This document shows, piece after piece, positions 40,568-49,300 of a stretch of 64,000 bases of DNA. The stretch is from Pseudonocardia acidicola (GTDB lineage Bacteria > Actinomycetota > Actinomycetes > Mycobacteriales > Pseudonocardiaceae): the NCBI RefSeq assembly GCF_012911935.1, contig NZ_JAAXLA010000015.1, positions 44,336-108,335 on the forward strand, read 5' to 3'. Position 1 is the stretch's first letter. Every line of letters starts with the position of its first letter. Both the position numbers and the translations under genes were made by a program. The notes below the pieces were generated by a model. That model was not told where the DNA came from and did not search any database. It was given only the letters and a program-made list of their open reading frames with translations.

Positions 40568-41224
40568 TCAGCCGGCTCGATCGGCGAGGTAGCCCGCCGC
40601 CTCGGCGAGCCCGATCACGTCGCCGTACTTGCTGTCGATGTCGAACAGGCTGGCCAGGTGCGGCAGCTCCGCCCGGTCCCCGACCGCATCCTCGACGACG
40701 ATGGTGTGGAACCCGTAGGAGCAGGCGTCCACGGCGCTCGCCCGCACACAGCCGCTGGTGGTGCACCCGGTGATCAGCAGGGTGTCGACCCGCCGCGACA
40801 TCAGCCGGGACGCGAGGTCGGTACCGAAGAAGCACGACGCGTACTTCTTGACCAGCAGCATCTCGGTGGGACGGCGATTCAGCCGGGGGTCGACCTCCAC
40901 CCACTCGCTGCCCTCGACCAACCAGGTGTTGGACGGGATCTTGCGGATCCACAGGCCGGCTTCCTGCAGATCCGGGTCGTAGGCGACGGTCGAGAAGATG
41001 ATCGGCACGTCGGTGCCGCGAGCGAGTTCGAGCAACTCGTTCGTCGCCTTCAGCTGCGTCTCCAGCGCACCGGAGAGCGGCGAGCGGGAGTCGGTGAAGC
41101 CGCGGATCAGGTCGACGACCAGGATCGCCGGACGCGACCCGAACCCGATGCGCCCGCCCAGTCCCTTGCTGCGGAACTCCTCCCGCAGTGCCGCGTACTG
41201 CTCGACCATGTCCGACCTGGTCAT
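40568..41224 (-). CDS. Isochorismatase-family amidohydrolase (N-carbamoylsarcosine amidase-like)
   Basis: A 218-residue cysteine hydrolase. The catalytic triad is visible as Asp in VVDLIRGF near residue 38, Lys in [13 protein letters not shown] near 124 and Cys in [17 protein letters not shown] near 155-160. The [10 protein letters not shown] form and the N-terminal extension resemble N-carbamoylsarcosine amidase more than isochorismatase or nicotinamidase. It likely cleaves a carbamoyl or amide group from a ring-opened intermediate. The ATG at 41224 overlaps the deacetylase stop in ATGA. Confidence 0.88.
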   Translation of the reverse strand: MTRSDMVEQYAALREEFRSKGLGGRIGFGSRPAILVVDLIRGFTDSRSPLSGALETQLKATNELLELARGTDVPIIFSTVAYDPDLQEAGLWIRKIPSNTWLVEGSEWVEVDPRLNRRPTEMLLVKKYASCFFGTDLASRLMSRRVDTLLITGCTTSGCVRASAVDACSYGFHTIVVEDAVGDRAELPHLASLFDIDSKYGDVIGLAEAAGYLADRAG

Positions 41225-42114
41225 CGCGCCCCCTGTTCGCCGGCGGCGTCCGCCGCCGGGTGCGTCCGTTCGTAGTGCTCGGCGATCTCGTCACTGGTCG
41301 TCAGCCAGACACCGGACCTACCGGCGATGTAGTCGAGCGCCTGGTCCAGGTACTTGTGCCGGAACGGCTGGTTGACGATGAACGGGTGCAGGCACAGCGC
41401 CATCACCCGCCCGCTGTGCGCCGAGTCCTCGTAGAGCTGGTCGAACTGGTCGATCACGATCTGCCGGAAGTCCGCCCCGCTGAGGCTCTTGCCCACGAAG
41501 AGGCTCACGTCGTTGACCTCGATGGAGTACGGGACGCTCAGCATCCCCGGCACGTTCAGCCGGTAAGGCTGGTCGTCGTTGCACCAGTCGAGCACGTAGC
41601 TCAGCCCGAGCTCGGCCAGCAGCTGCGGCGTCTCGAAGGTCTCGGTGAGCGCCGGGCCGAGCCAGCCCTTGGGCCGGCTCCCGGTCGCCTTCTCGATCGT
41701 GTCCACCACGTCGGTGAGGTAGGCCAGCTCCTCGTCGCGGGTCATGCCCGCCTGGAACGTCGAGTTGTCCCGGCCGTGCGCGAGCCACGCCCAGCCGCGT
41801 TCCCGCCCGGCGTCGATGATCTGCGGATACCGGCTGCAGACGTCGGAGTTGAGCAGCACGCTCGCCCGCAGCCCGTGCCGGTCGAGGCTGTCGATGAGCC
41901 GCCAGATCCCGACCCGGGGGCCGTAGTCACGCCAGCCGTAGTTGCACGGGTCCGGGGCGAGCCCGGCGGTGCCGCCGAAGATGCTCGTCGACGGGCGGTC
42001 CACCTGGTAGTGCTCGACGTTGAGACCGACGTAGAACGCCACGCGGGCGTCACCCGGCCAGGCCAGCGGCGGGCGTTCGGTGATGGGGCTGTACTCGAAG
42101 AGCTCGTTGTCCAT
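41221..42114 (-). CDS. Polysaccharide-deacetylase-fold hydrolase (PuuE allantoinase-like)
   Basis: A 297-residue NodB-like metal hydrolase. [13 protein letters not shown] near residue 27 and the [20 protein letters not shown] segment near 65 are typical of the PuuE/cofactor-independent allantoinase group, as is the late [16 protein letters not shown], which holds a metal or catalytic His. Such enzymes open hydantoin-type rings or deacylate small molecules rather than polysaccharides. It overlaps the amidohydrolase gene by 4 bp. ATG at 42114 is preferred; a GTG two codons upstream is possible. Confidence 0.85.
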   Translation of the reverse strand: MDNELFEYSPITERPPLAWPGDARVAFYVGLNVEHYQVDRPSTSIFGGTAGLAPDPCNYGWRDYGPRVGIWRLIDSLDRHGLRASVLLNSDVCSRYPQIIDAGRERGWAWLAHGRDNSTFQAGMTRDEELAYLTDVVDTIEKATGSRPKGWLGPALTETFETPQLLAELGLSYVLDWCNDDQPYRLNVPGMLSVPYSIEVNDVSLFVGKSLSGADFRQIVIDQFDQLYEDSAHSGRVMALCLHPFIVNQPFRHKYLDQALDYIAGRSGVWLTTSDEIAEHYERTHPAADAAGEQGAR

Positions 42115-42323
42115 GGCCACTCATCTCGTGCCGTCATCCCGGATCCGGCTCCCCGCGGCCCATCGGAATGGACTCTGCTGTGAAGAAGACGGCTCTGTCT
42201 AGCGAGAATTGCGGGGCGCTGTCAAGACCGTGCCGCCCACCGGTGCATCCTCGGTAGCACTGGTGGAAACCGGTGACGTGGGCGCACGACACCGGAACGG
42301 CGAGTCGAACCGACGGAGGTGCC

Positions 42324-43097
42324 ATGTCCGACGTGGCCGATGTACGGGTCCTGATCACCGGATCGACGAGCGGCCTCGGCCTCGCGATGGCCGAGGCACT
42401 GGTGGCCGGGGGCGCCCGAGTGATGATCACCGGACGCCAGGAGGAGCGGGTCCGGGCGGCGCTGTCGCGGCTCCCCGCGGGTCCCGGCAGGACCTACGGG
42501 ATCGCCATGGACGTCCGCGACCAGGCGTCGATAGGGCGCGGCATCGAGGCCACCTACCAGCAGCTGGGAGGCCTCGACGTCCTGGTCAACAACGCCGGGC
42601 TGGGCATGCGTCACGTCAATCCGCGGTTCCTCGTGGAGCCCCGGCCCTTCTGGGAGGTTCCGGCCCAGGGCTTCCGGGAGGTCCTCGACACCAACCTCAC
42701 CGGCTACTTCCTGGTCTCGCAGGCCGTCGCACCCCGCTTCGTCCAGCAGGGACACGGCAAGATCATCAATATCTCGATGAACCACGAGACGATGCAGCGC
42801 AAGGGCTTCGTGCCCTACGGACCGTCGCGCGCCGGCGCCGAGTCGCTGTCCGTCATCATGGCCGCCGACCTCGCCGACCACGGGGTGACCGTCAACCAAC
42901 TGCTACCCGGCGGAGCCACCGCCACCGGCATGATTCCCGACGACGTACCCGCCGAGGTCCGCGCCGGCCTGCTGGACCCGTCGGTGATGGCCGGCCCCAT
43001 CCGCTGGCTGTCCTCCACCGACTCCGACGGGGTCACCGGCCAGCGCATCAACGCCGGCCGATTCGCCGACTGGCTACAGCAGCACGCCGGCAGCTGA
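42324..43097 (+). CDS. Short-chain dehydrogenase/reductase with Arg in place of the catalytic Lys
   Basis: A 257-residue Rossmann oxidoreductase. The cofactor loop TGSTSGLG is at residues 13-20, NNAGLG near 88, and the active-site stretch VPYGPSRAGAESL near 163-175. The YxxxK motif therefore reads YGPSR, with Arg (codon CGC) for Lys. The usual catalytic Ser may be supplied by NISMNHE. Arg can hold the cofactor ribose but alters proton relay. The ATG at 42324 follows GGAGGTGCC. It is divergent from the deacetylase pair and likely part of the same pathway. Confidence 0.88.
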   Translation: MSDVADVRVLITGSTSGLGLAMAEALVAGGARVMITGRQEERVRAALSRLPAGPGRTYGIAMDVRDQASIGRGIEATYQQLGGLDVLVNNAGLGMRHVNPRFLVEPRPFWEVPAQGFREVLDTNLTGYFLVSQAVAPRFVQQGHGKIINISMNHETMQRKGFVPYGPSRAGAESLSVIMAADLADHGVTVNQLLPGGATATGMIPDDVPAEVRAGLLDPSVMAGPIRWLSSTDSDGVTGQRINAGRFADWLQQHAGS

Positions 43098-43170
43098 CCG
43101 GGTCGGCCGGCGACACGCGGCCGGACCCTCCGCCTCCGTGGCCCGCCTGCCTGCGGACTGGCGCACCCGG

Positions 43171-43371
43171 CTACCGCAGCAGCGCGACGAGCTCGTGTCC
43201 GCGGGGCGGGACCCCGCGCCCGGCCTGACTCCCCCACCGTGTGCCGCCGCCGGGCACGGCGTGTCCCATTTTGCTCCCCTCCGCGCCGGGAACGACCAGC
43301 AGCATGGTGGCCAACGGCCCGGCCGGCATCCGGGAGAAATCCAGGACGGAAGACTGGCCAACCGCGCCCAC
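43171..43371 (-). pseudogene. Possible remnant of a CaiB/BaiF (family III) CoA-transferase N-terminus
   Basis: A 66-codon frame contains VLDFSRMPAGPLATMLL, close to the family opening VLDLSRVLAGPWATMLL, followed by VPGAEGSKMGHAVPGGGTR, which resembles the DLGADVIKVE...GDDTR region. It stops soon after. The match covers only the N-terminal 40 residues of a roughly 400-residue enzyme, so this is debris at best. Confidence 0.4.
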
Positions 43372-43375
43372 CTCG

Positions 43376-43390
43376 GTTATAAACTATATT
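43376..43390 (+). promoter_or_regulatory. A/T-rich promoter candidate for the molybdenum-hydroxylase operon
   Basis: GGTTATAAACTATATT is strikingly A/T-rich in a sequence of about 73% GC. TATATT (43385-43390) could serve as -10, giving a leader of about 105 nt before the GTG at 43505. No clear -35 was found. GntR control (gene at 48377) is plausible but no operator was identified. Confidence 0.4.
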
Positions 43391-43504
43391 CGCTCACACG
43401 TGACTGCCACCACACCTTGCTGATCAGCCCCACGGGGCGGATCGCGGTTCCGGCCCGCCCCGTGCCGGGGTGCCTGCCACCTCAACGAAGAGGAGACATC
43501 GACG

Positions 43505-44362
43505 GTGCGAACGGCAACATTCGAGTTCACCCGGGCGGCGTCGTTGGACGAAGCCCTCGCCGCGATGGCCACCGGAGCGCAGGCGCTCGCCGGCGGACAG
43601 AGCCTCGTCCAGACGATGAAGCTGCGGCAGGCCGCCCCCGCACACCTCGTCGACATCAACGGCGTCGACGACCTGCGCGGCCTGGCGTCCGACGGCGACG
43701 GGCTGCGCATCGGCGCGCTGACCCGGATCGCCGAGCTCGCCTCGTCACCGGACCTGGCCCGGCACTGCCCCTGGCTGCAGGACGCGGCCCGGCGCACCGC
43801 CGACGTCCAGGTGCGCAACCGGGGCACGATCGGCGGCAACCTCTGTTTCGCCGACCCCCGCTCCAATCTCGCGTCGACCCTCATCTCGCTGCGGGCCGAG
43901 CTGACGGTGCGCAGCCGCGGCGGGACCCGCCGGCTCGGCGTGGAGGAGTTGTTCGCCGGCTTCCGCCGCAACACCCTCGCGGCCGGCGAACTGGTCACCG
44001 CGGTCCACGTCCCCGGCTGGGCCCCCGCGGCCCGCGGCGCCTACCGCGAGCTGTCCCGCCAGCCCAACGGCGTCCCGGTGGTCAACGTCGCCGTCACCGT
44101 CAACACCGACGGCGTGGTCGGCATCGGCGTCGGCGGCCTCGGGATGCGCCCGCTGCGCGCGCTGCAGGTCGAAGAAGCGCTGCGGACAGTGGACCGCACC
44201 GACCCCGACGCCGTGCGCACCGCCGCCGGGCGGCTCGCCGACGACCTGGGCGCGGTCGAGCCCCTCACCGACCTGCACGGATCTGCCGAGTACCGCCTCG
44301 ATGTCGCCACCGCACTGCTGCGCCGTCTCGTCGTCGAGACCGCCCGGACCGAGGAGAGCTGA
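43505..44362 (+). CDS. Molybdenum hydroxylase, FAD-binding medium subunit (xanthine dehydrogenase/CoxM family)
   Basis: A 285-residue flavoprotein subunit that passes electrons from the Fe-S subunit. The FAD loops are AGGQSLVQTMKLRQA near residues 31-45 and TIGGNLCFADPRSN near 109-122, with the CO-dehydrogenase-type C-terminal domain following. The GTG at 43505 is preceded by GAGGAG. It is the first gene of a three-subunit operon with M-S-L order. Confidence 0.95.
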   Translation: MRTATFEFTRAASLDEALAAMATGAQALAGGQSLVQTMKLRQAAPAHLVDINGVDDLRGLASDGDGLRIGALTRIAELASSPDLARHCPWLQDAARRTADVQVRNRGTIGGNLCFADPRSNLASTLISLRAELTVRSRGGTRRLGVEELFAGFRRNTLAAGELVTAVHVPGWAPAARGAYRELSRQPNGVPVVNVAVTVNTDGVVGIGVGGLGMRPLRALQVEEALRTVDRTDPDAVRTAAGRLADDLGAVEPLTDLHGSAEYRLDVATALLRRLVVETARTEES

Positions 44363-44367
44363 GCCCC

Positions 44368-44847
44368 ATGGCCGAGAGCACGAAGATCACCGTCACCGTC
44401 AACGGTGTGGTGCACGAGCGGACCGTCGAGCCGCGCACCCTGCTCGTCGACCTGGTGCGCGACGAGCTCAGGCTCACCGGCACCCACGTCGGGTGTGAGG
44501 AGGGCATCTGCGGCGCCTGCACCGTCACCGTGGACGGCACCATCGTCAAGAGCTGCCTGATGTTCGCGATCCAGGCCGACGGCGCCGAGGTGACGACCGT
44601 CGAGGGCCTCACCCCCGCCACCGGGTTGAGCCCGCTGCAGGAGGCGTTCCGCAACGAGTTCGCCGTCCAGTGCGGCTTCTGCACCCCCGGCATGATCGTC
44701 GCGGCGGAAGCACTGCTGCGCGACAACCCCGACCCGACCGAGGACGAGGTCCGCGAGCACCTGGTCGGCAACCTCTGCCGGTGCAGCGGCTACCTGCCCA
44801 TCATCGCCGCCGTCCGCGCGGCTGCCGGCGCCCGCCAGGAGGCCTGA
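44368..44847 (+). CDS. Molybdenum hydroxylase, [2Fe-2S] small subunit (CoxS family)
   Basis: A 159-residue iron-sulfur protein with two clusters. The plant-type ferredoxin motif is GCEEGICGACTVTVDG near residue 46, and the second cluster motif is QCGFCTPGMI near 103 with LCRCSGY near 138. It transfers electrons from the molybdopterin site to FAD. The ATG at 44368 is 5 bp behind the medium-subunit stop. Confidence 0.96.
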   Translation: MAESTKITVTVNGVVHERTVEPRTLLVDLVRDELRLTGTHVGCEEGICGACTVTVDGTIVKSCLMFAIQADGAEVTTVEGLTPATGLSPLQEAFRNEFAVQCGFCTPGMIVAAEALLRDNPDPTEDEVREHLVGNLCRCSGYLPIIAAVRAAAGARQEA

Positions 44848-44849
44848 TC

Positions 44850-47285
44850 ATGACGATCGACGAAGCGACCGGCTCGCTCATTGGTCGCGCGGTCAAGCGC
44901 ACCGAGGACCGGCGCCTGCTCACCGGGCGTGGCCGGTTCGCCGACGACGCCGCCGCCATCGACGCGCTGCACTGCGCCATCCTGCGCAGCCCGCACCCGC
45001 ACGCCCGGATCGTGCGGGTCGACACCTCCGCCGCACGCCGGCTGCCCGGCGTGGTGCTGGCCATCTCGGGTGCGGAGGCGTCCGAACACTGGAACCGGCT
45101 CCCGGCCGCCATGGACCTGATGGACATGAAACTGCCGAGCGTCTACGCATTGGCGACGGACAAGGTGCACTACGAGGGCGAGGCGGTGGCCGCCGTCGTC
45201 GCCGAGACCCGATACGCCGCGGAGGACGCGCTCGCGGCCATCGAGGTGGAGTACGAGCCGCTGCCGGTGCTGGCCTCGGTGCACGACGCGCTGGGCGTCG
45301 ACCCCTTCGAGAACCCGGACGGCCCCTGGCAGCCCAAGACGGTGCTCTACGAGGAGTGGGGGCACAACGTCCAGTGCGACTGGGCGTTCGAGATCGGCGA
45401 CCCGGACGCGGTGTTCGCCACGGCCGACCACGTGGTGTCCTGCCGGCCGGCGGCGCACCGCTACAGCGGGGTCCCCCTGGAGACCCGGGCCGTCGTCGCC
45501 GAGTACGACGCGGGCAGGCAGAGCCTCAAGGTCCGGATGTCCACCCAGTTCCCCCACCAGGCGCGCACCCTGATCGCCGCCGTCCTCGGGCTGCCCGAGC
45601 CGAGCGTGCAGGTGGTCGCCGACGACGTGGGTGGCGGTTTCGGTAACAAGCTGCAGGTCGACTCCGAGGTCATTCCCACGCTGCTGGCCGTGCTCACCGG
45701 ACGGCCGGTGAAGTGGTTCGAACCGCGCCGCGACTGGCTGAGCAGCGCACCGCACTCCCGCGACTACGCCCACCACATCCAGGGCGCCTTCGACTCCGAC
45801 GGGCGGCTGCTCGCCGTCCGCGAGCACCTGGTCGGCGACGAGGGCTGTGACGGGGCCGGCCGCTCCGCGGGGCTCGGCGCGCTGCTGGTCGGCGGCACCT
45901 ACGCGCCCGGGCCGTACGACGTGCGGTCCTACCGCACGCGGGTGCAGGCCGTGGTCACGAACAAAGCGCCCTACGGGGCCTACCGCGGCTACGGCAAGGA
46001 GACCGCGAACCTGGCGATCGAACGGCTGATGGACACCGCCGCTGCCCGGATCGGCATCGACCCCGTCGAGATCCGGCGGCGCAACCTGGTCCGCGAGTTC
46101 CCCTACGAGATGTCGTCCGGCCCGATCCTGGAGAGCGGCAGCTTCGCCGAGTGTCTCGAGGCCGTGACCGAGGCGATGGACCTGCCCGCCCTGCGCCGCC
46201 GCCAGGAGGAGGCCCGCGCACAAGGCCGGCACCTGGGCATCGGGGTCATCTCGTTCCTGGAGCCGTCCGCCGCCGCCATCCCGATGTCGGTGTTCAACGG
46301 CTACGAGTCCGCGTCGGTCCGGATCACCCCTGACGGCCAGGCCATGGTCCTGACCGGCATGCAGGCGATCGGCCAGGGCGTGGAGACGGCACTCGCGCAG
46401 ATCACCGCCGACCGCCTGGGCATGAACACCGACGACGTCCGCGTGGTCTACGGCGACACCAACGCGGTGCCCTACGGCCTCGGCGCCTTCGCCAGCCGCG
46501 GCGCCACGTACGGCATGAGCGCCACCCACGAGGCGGCGACCCAGGTGCGGGAAAAGCTGCTCAAGGCCTCGGCCAACCTCCTCGAAGCCAACCCGGACGA
46601 TCTCGAACTCGGCGGCGGGGAGGTCTGGGTCGCGGGCGTACCCACCAAGCGCATCACGATCGCCGACGTGGCCAAGGCCGTCTACCTGTTCCCCGGGCCG
46701 TACGCGACGCTGCCGGGCGAGCCGAATCCGACGCTGGAGGGCAACTACGTCTGGACCAACCCGAACGTCAGCTGGGCGCCCGACGAGCACGGCCGGGTGC
46801 GACTCTATCCGGCGCACGGCAGCGGCGCCCAGGCAGCGCTGGTCGAGGTCGACATCGAGACCGGGCAGGTGTCCATCGAGAAGCTCTGGGTGGCGCACGA
46901 CGTCGGAAAAATGATCAACCCCGGGATCGTGCACGCCCAGATCATCGGCGGCATGATGCAGGGCCTCGGCGGCACGATGTTCGAGCAGCTCTGCTACGAC
47001 GACGAGGGTCGCCTGCTCACCACGACGCTCAACGACTACCAGTTGCCGAACGCGATGTCGGCGCCGCCGATCGAGATCCTGCACCTGGAGACCCCGTCGC
47101 CGGTGACCCCGCTGGGCACCAAGGGAGTCGGCGAGGCGGGCTGCATCGGGACCCCGTCCGTCCTGCTGTCCGCGGTCGAGGACGCACTGCGCCCCCTCGG
47201 CGTGCGGGTCGAGCGCACCCCGCTGGACCCGCAGCGGGTGCGCGCGCTGGTCCGCGAGGCCCAGAACCGCGTGGACGGTCCCTGA
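44850..47285 (+). CDS. Molybdenum hydroxylase, molybdopterin-binding large subunit
   Basis: An 811-residue catalytic subunit. It hydroxylates a substrate at carbon using water. The active-site loop reads AYRGYGKE near residue 375, not the AYxCSFR loop of form I CO dehydrogenase, so CO oxidation is excluded. The catalytic Glu is in GTKGVGEAGCIGTP near 761, and VGGGFGNKLQ near 265 binds the cofactor. Likely substrates are N-heterocycles or aldehydes. The ATG at 44850 follows AGGAGG and is 2 bp after the small-subunit stop. Confidence 0.94.
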   Translation: MTIDEATGSLIGRAVKRTEDRRLLTGRGRFADDAAAIDALHCAILRSPHPHARIVRVDTSAARRLPGVVLAISGAEASEHWNRLPAAMDLMDMKLPSVYALATDKVHYEGEAVAAVVAETRYAAEDALAAIEVEYEPLPVLASVHDALGVDPFENPDGPWQPKTVLYEEWGHNVQCDWAFEIGDPDAVFATADHVVSCRPAAHRYSGVPLETRAVVAEYDAGRQSLKVRMSTQFPHQARTLIAAVLGLPEPSVQVVADDVGGGFGNKLQVDSEVIPTLLAVLTGRPVKWFEPRRDWLSSAPHSRDYAHHIQGAFDSDGRLLAVREHLVGDEGCDGAGRSAGLGALLVGGTYAPGPYDVRSYRTRVQAVVTNKAPYGAYRGYGKETANLAIERLMDTAAARIGIDPVEIRRRNLVREFPYEMSSGPILESGSFAECLEAVTEAMDLPALRRRQEEARAQGRHLGIGVISFLEPSAAAIPMSVFNGYESASVRITPDGQAMVLTGMQAIGQGVETALAQITADRLGMNTDDVRVVYGDTNAVPYGLGAFASRGATYGMSATHEAATQVREKLLKASANLLEANPDDLELGGGEVWVAGVPTKRITIADVAKAVYLFPGPYATLPGEPNPTLEGNYVWTNPNVSWAPDEHGRVRLYPAHGSGAQAALVEVDIETGQVSIEKLWVAHDVGKMINPGIVHAQIIGGMMQGLGGTMFEQLCYDDEGRLLTTTLNDYQLPNAMSAPPIEILHLETPSPVTPLGTKGVGEAGCIGTPSVLLSAVEDALRPLGVRVERTPLDPQRVRALVREAQNRVDGP

Positions 47286-47356
47286 TCCGTGCGGGGCCCG
47301 CCCGCCGGACGGGCCCCGCACCACGGCCTGCCTCGACATACCACATTGGAGGATCA

Positions 47357-48319
47357 GTGAGCGCCCCGCCCAGCAACGAGACGATCGCGGCAGCGAACGC
47401 GACGCGACACCGGATCAGCCGCAGCCCGTTCGGTCCCGACGACCAGATCGGGATGCTCAACATGATCACCCCGGAGTCGCGGGCAGCCGCCCTGGAGCAG
47501 GCCGACGCGACCCGGCTGTTCGACCTGTCGGTCGAGTACCACGTGGGGATGCCGTCCTGGGCCGGGCTCGGCGATCCGACCTACCAGTTCTGGATGTCGC
47601 ACACGCCGGCCGGCACGGTCAGCGAGGACGTGATGGGCCTCGGCGCGGAGCAGAACAACCTGGTCGCGTACTCCGGTGACTGCGTGTCGATGTACACCCA
47701 CACCGGGACGCACCTGGACGCGCTCAACCACTTCGGCTACTGCGGTGAGATCTGGAACGGCTTCACCGAAGCAGATCACCTGGGCAGCCGGCACTGGCTG
47801 CGCTGCGGCGCCGAGCAGCAGCCCCCGATCATCGCCCGGGGCGTGCTGATCGACGTCGCCCGCGCGCACGGCACCGACCTGCTGCCGGACTCCTACGCCA
47901 TCGGCGCCGACGAGCTCACCGACGTGATGGCCGCGCAGGGCACCGAGGTGCGGCCGGGGGACGTCGTCTTCATCCGGACCGGGCGGATGACGGTCTGGCC
48001 GGACCCCGAGCGGTACCTGTTCCGGGAGCCGGGTCTCAACCGTGAGGGCGCCGAACTGCTGGCCCGGGCCGGCGCGATGATCATCGGCTCGGACAGCGTC
48101 GCCCTGGAGCAGATGCCGTCGGCCGACCCGGAGAACTGGCACCCGGTGCACACCTACCTGCTCGCCGAGGCCGGAGTCCCGATCATGGAGAACGTCTACC
48201 TGGAAGAGATCTCGGCCGAGTCGCTCCACGAGTTCATCCTGATCGCCGCGGGGCTGCCGCTGCGCGGGTCGACCGCGGCGCCGATGCGGCCGATCGCGAT
48301 GCCGCTGCGTTCCCGGTAG
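47357..48319 (+). CDS. Cyclase-family metal-dependent hydrolase (kynurenine-formamidase-like)
   Basis: A 320-residue member of the cyclase/KynB family. The metal-binding motif HTGTHLDALNHF is near residues 114-125. The family hydrolyses amide or lactone bonds, for example N-formylkynurenine or isatin. Here it follows the molybdenum hydroxylase by 71 bp and is followed by a GntR regulator, so it probably opens or cleaves the hydroxylated product. GTG at 47357 follows GGAGGATCA. Confidence 0.88.
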   Translation: MSAPPSNETIAAANATRHRISRSPFGPDDQIGMLNMITPESRAAALEQADATRLFDLSVEYHVGMPSWAGLGDPTYQFWMSHTPAGTVSEDVMGLGAEQNNLVAYSGDCVSMYTHTGTHLDALNHFGYCGEIWNGFTEADHLGSRHWLRCGAEQQPPIIARGVLIDVARAHGTDLLPDSYAIGADELTDVMAAQGTEVRPGDVVFIRTGRMTVWPDPERYLFREPGLNREGAELLARAGAMIIGSDSVALEQMPSADPENWHPVHTYLLAEAGVPIMENVYLEEISAESLHEFILIAAGLPLRGSTAAPMRPIAMPLRSR

Positions 48320-48363
48320 CGCCGACATGATCGGCTGGAAGCCCGGCCCCGGCCCCCTCCTCG

Positions 48364-48369
48364 TACCGT
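48364..48369 (+). promoter_or_regulatory. -10 element of a leaderless promoter for the GntR gene
   Basis: TACCGT ends 7 bp before the ATG at 48377, the spacing expected for transcription starting at the initiation codon. No ribosome binding site precedes this ATG. A GTG nine bases upstream overlaps the -10 and is therefore unlikely to be the start. Confidence 0.45.
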
Positions 48370-48376
48370 GTGCCCC

Positions 48377-49051
48377 ATGACATCCGGTGCCAGCAGGGGG
48401 GCCGGCCCCAGCACGAGCCAGCAGCACGCCGTCGAGTGGCTGCGGCGAGCCATCGTCGAGGGCGGGTTGCGGCCGGGCACGCACATCCAGCAGGACGAGA
48501 TCGCCGAACGCATCGGGGTCAGCCTGATCCCGGTGCGCGAGGCGCTGAAGGTGCTCGAAGGCGAGGGACAGCTCACCTACATCCCGCGCCGGGGCTACTT
48601 CGTCACCGAGCTGCGCGCGGCCGACCTCATCGAGATCAACGCGCTCCGCGAACTGCTGGAGGACCGCGCGGCCCGGGCCGCCGTGCCGATGCTCGACGAG
48701 GCGGTCATCGACCGGCTGGAGCGGGCCGCGCGGGACTGTTCCGTCGCCTCGACGACCGGCGACGTCGCCGCTGAGCTGGCCGCGAACCGGCGATTCCACT
48801 TCGGCATCTTCGAATGCGGCAGTGGGCCGTACATGATGCGGTTGATCAGGCTGTTGTGGGAGTCCACGGAGGCCTACCGCGCGCTCTACTACAACATCGA
48901 GGCGGAGCGGCACGCCGCCGACGAGTCGCACGCCCGGATCCTGGACGCGGCCCGGGCCCGCGACGCCGACCGGCTGATCGCCGAGCTCGACGAACACCGC
49001 GACCGCGCGTTGCGCACCCAGGTCAAGATCCTCACCCAGCACGGGTCCTGA
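48377..49051 (+). CDS. GntR-family transcriptional regulator (FadR/VanR-like FCD domain)
   Basis: A 224-residue regulator: winged helix-turn-helix at residues 10-75 (IQQDEIAERIGVSLIPVREA is the recognition region) and an all-helical FCD effector domain with NRRFHFGIF near 138, DESHARILDAARARDADR near 192. His and Asp in these helices often bind a metal with the carboxylate effector. It closes the catabolic cluster and most likely represses it until substrate or an intermediate binds. Confidence 0.93.
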   Translation: MTSGASRGAGPSTSQQHAVEWLRRAIVEGGLRPGTHIQQDEIAERIGVSLIPVREALKVLEGEGQLTYIPRRGYFVTELRAADLIEINALRELLEDRAARAAVPMLDEAVIDRLERAARDCSVASTTGDVAAELAANRRFHFGIFECGSGPYMMRLIRLLWESTEAYRALYYNIEAERHAADESHARILDAARARDADRLIAELDEHRDRALRTQVKILTQHGS

Positions 49052-49069
49052 CCGCGCTCGCCGGCGGAT

Positions 49070-49280
49070 CGCTCCGAGGCGCGGCGGGCCTGCAGCGCAG
49101 GCAGGTGGTCGGGCAGCTCCTCACGGCCGGCGAACACCACGCCGGCGAGCTCGTCAGGTGGCAGCCGCAGCACCGCGAGGTCGTCGACGGCGCCGCCGTC
49201 GAACACCAGGATCAGCCCCTCGGTCCGCGCCGCGGAGGCCGGCACGTCGTCGACCGCCAGCAGCCGACCGGGTTGCCGGT
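49070..49280 (-). pseudogene. C-terminal remnant of a NUDIX hydrolase
   Basis: On the minus strand the frame reads GRLLAVDDVPASAARTEGLI, then LVFDGGAVDDLAVLRLPPDE and GREELPDHLPALQARR. This matches the C-terminal half of actinobacterial NUDIX hydrolases, but the Nudix box itself is missing because the dienelactone-hydrolase gene ends at 49301. No start codon fits. It looks like a truncated relic. Confidence 0.5.
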
Positions 49281-49300
49281 TGAGCCAGCGGGTCTTTCCG

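Larger units (their letters stand above)
43098..43504. other. Spacer between SDR and molybdenum-hydroxylase operon
   Basis: About 0.4 kb with a short gene remnant (CoA-transferase-like, 43171-43371) and a locally A/T-rich patch at 43376-43390 that is the best candidate promoter for the downstream operon. The ribosome site for the hydroxylase operon is GAGGAG at about 43488-43494. Confidence 0.55.

Noticed and set aside
43505..47285. Reading the molybdenum hydroxylase as aerobic CO dehydrogenase (coxMSL)
   Set aside because: The active-site loop is AYRGYG, without the Cys of the AYxCSFR loop needed for CO oxidation.
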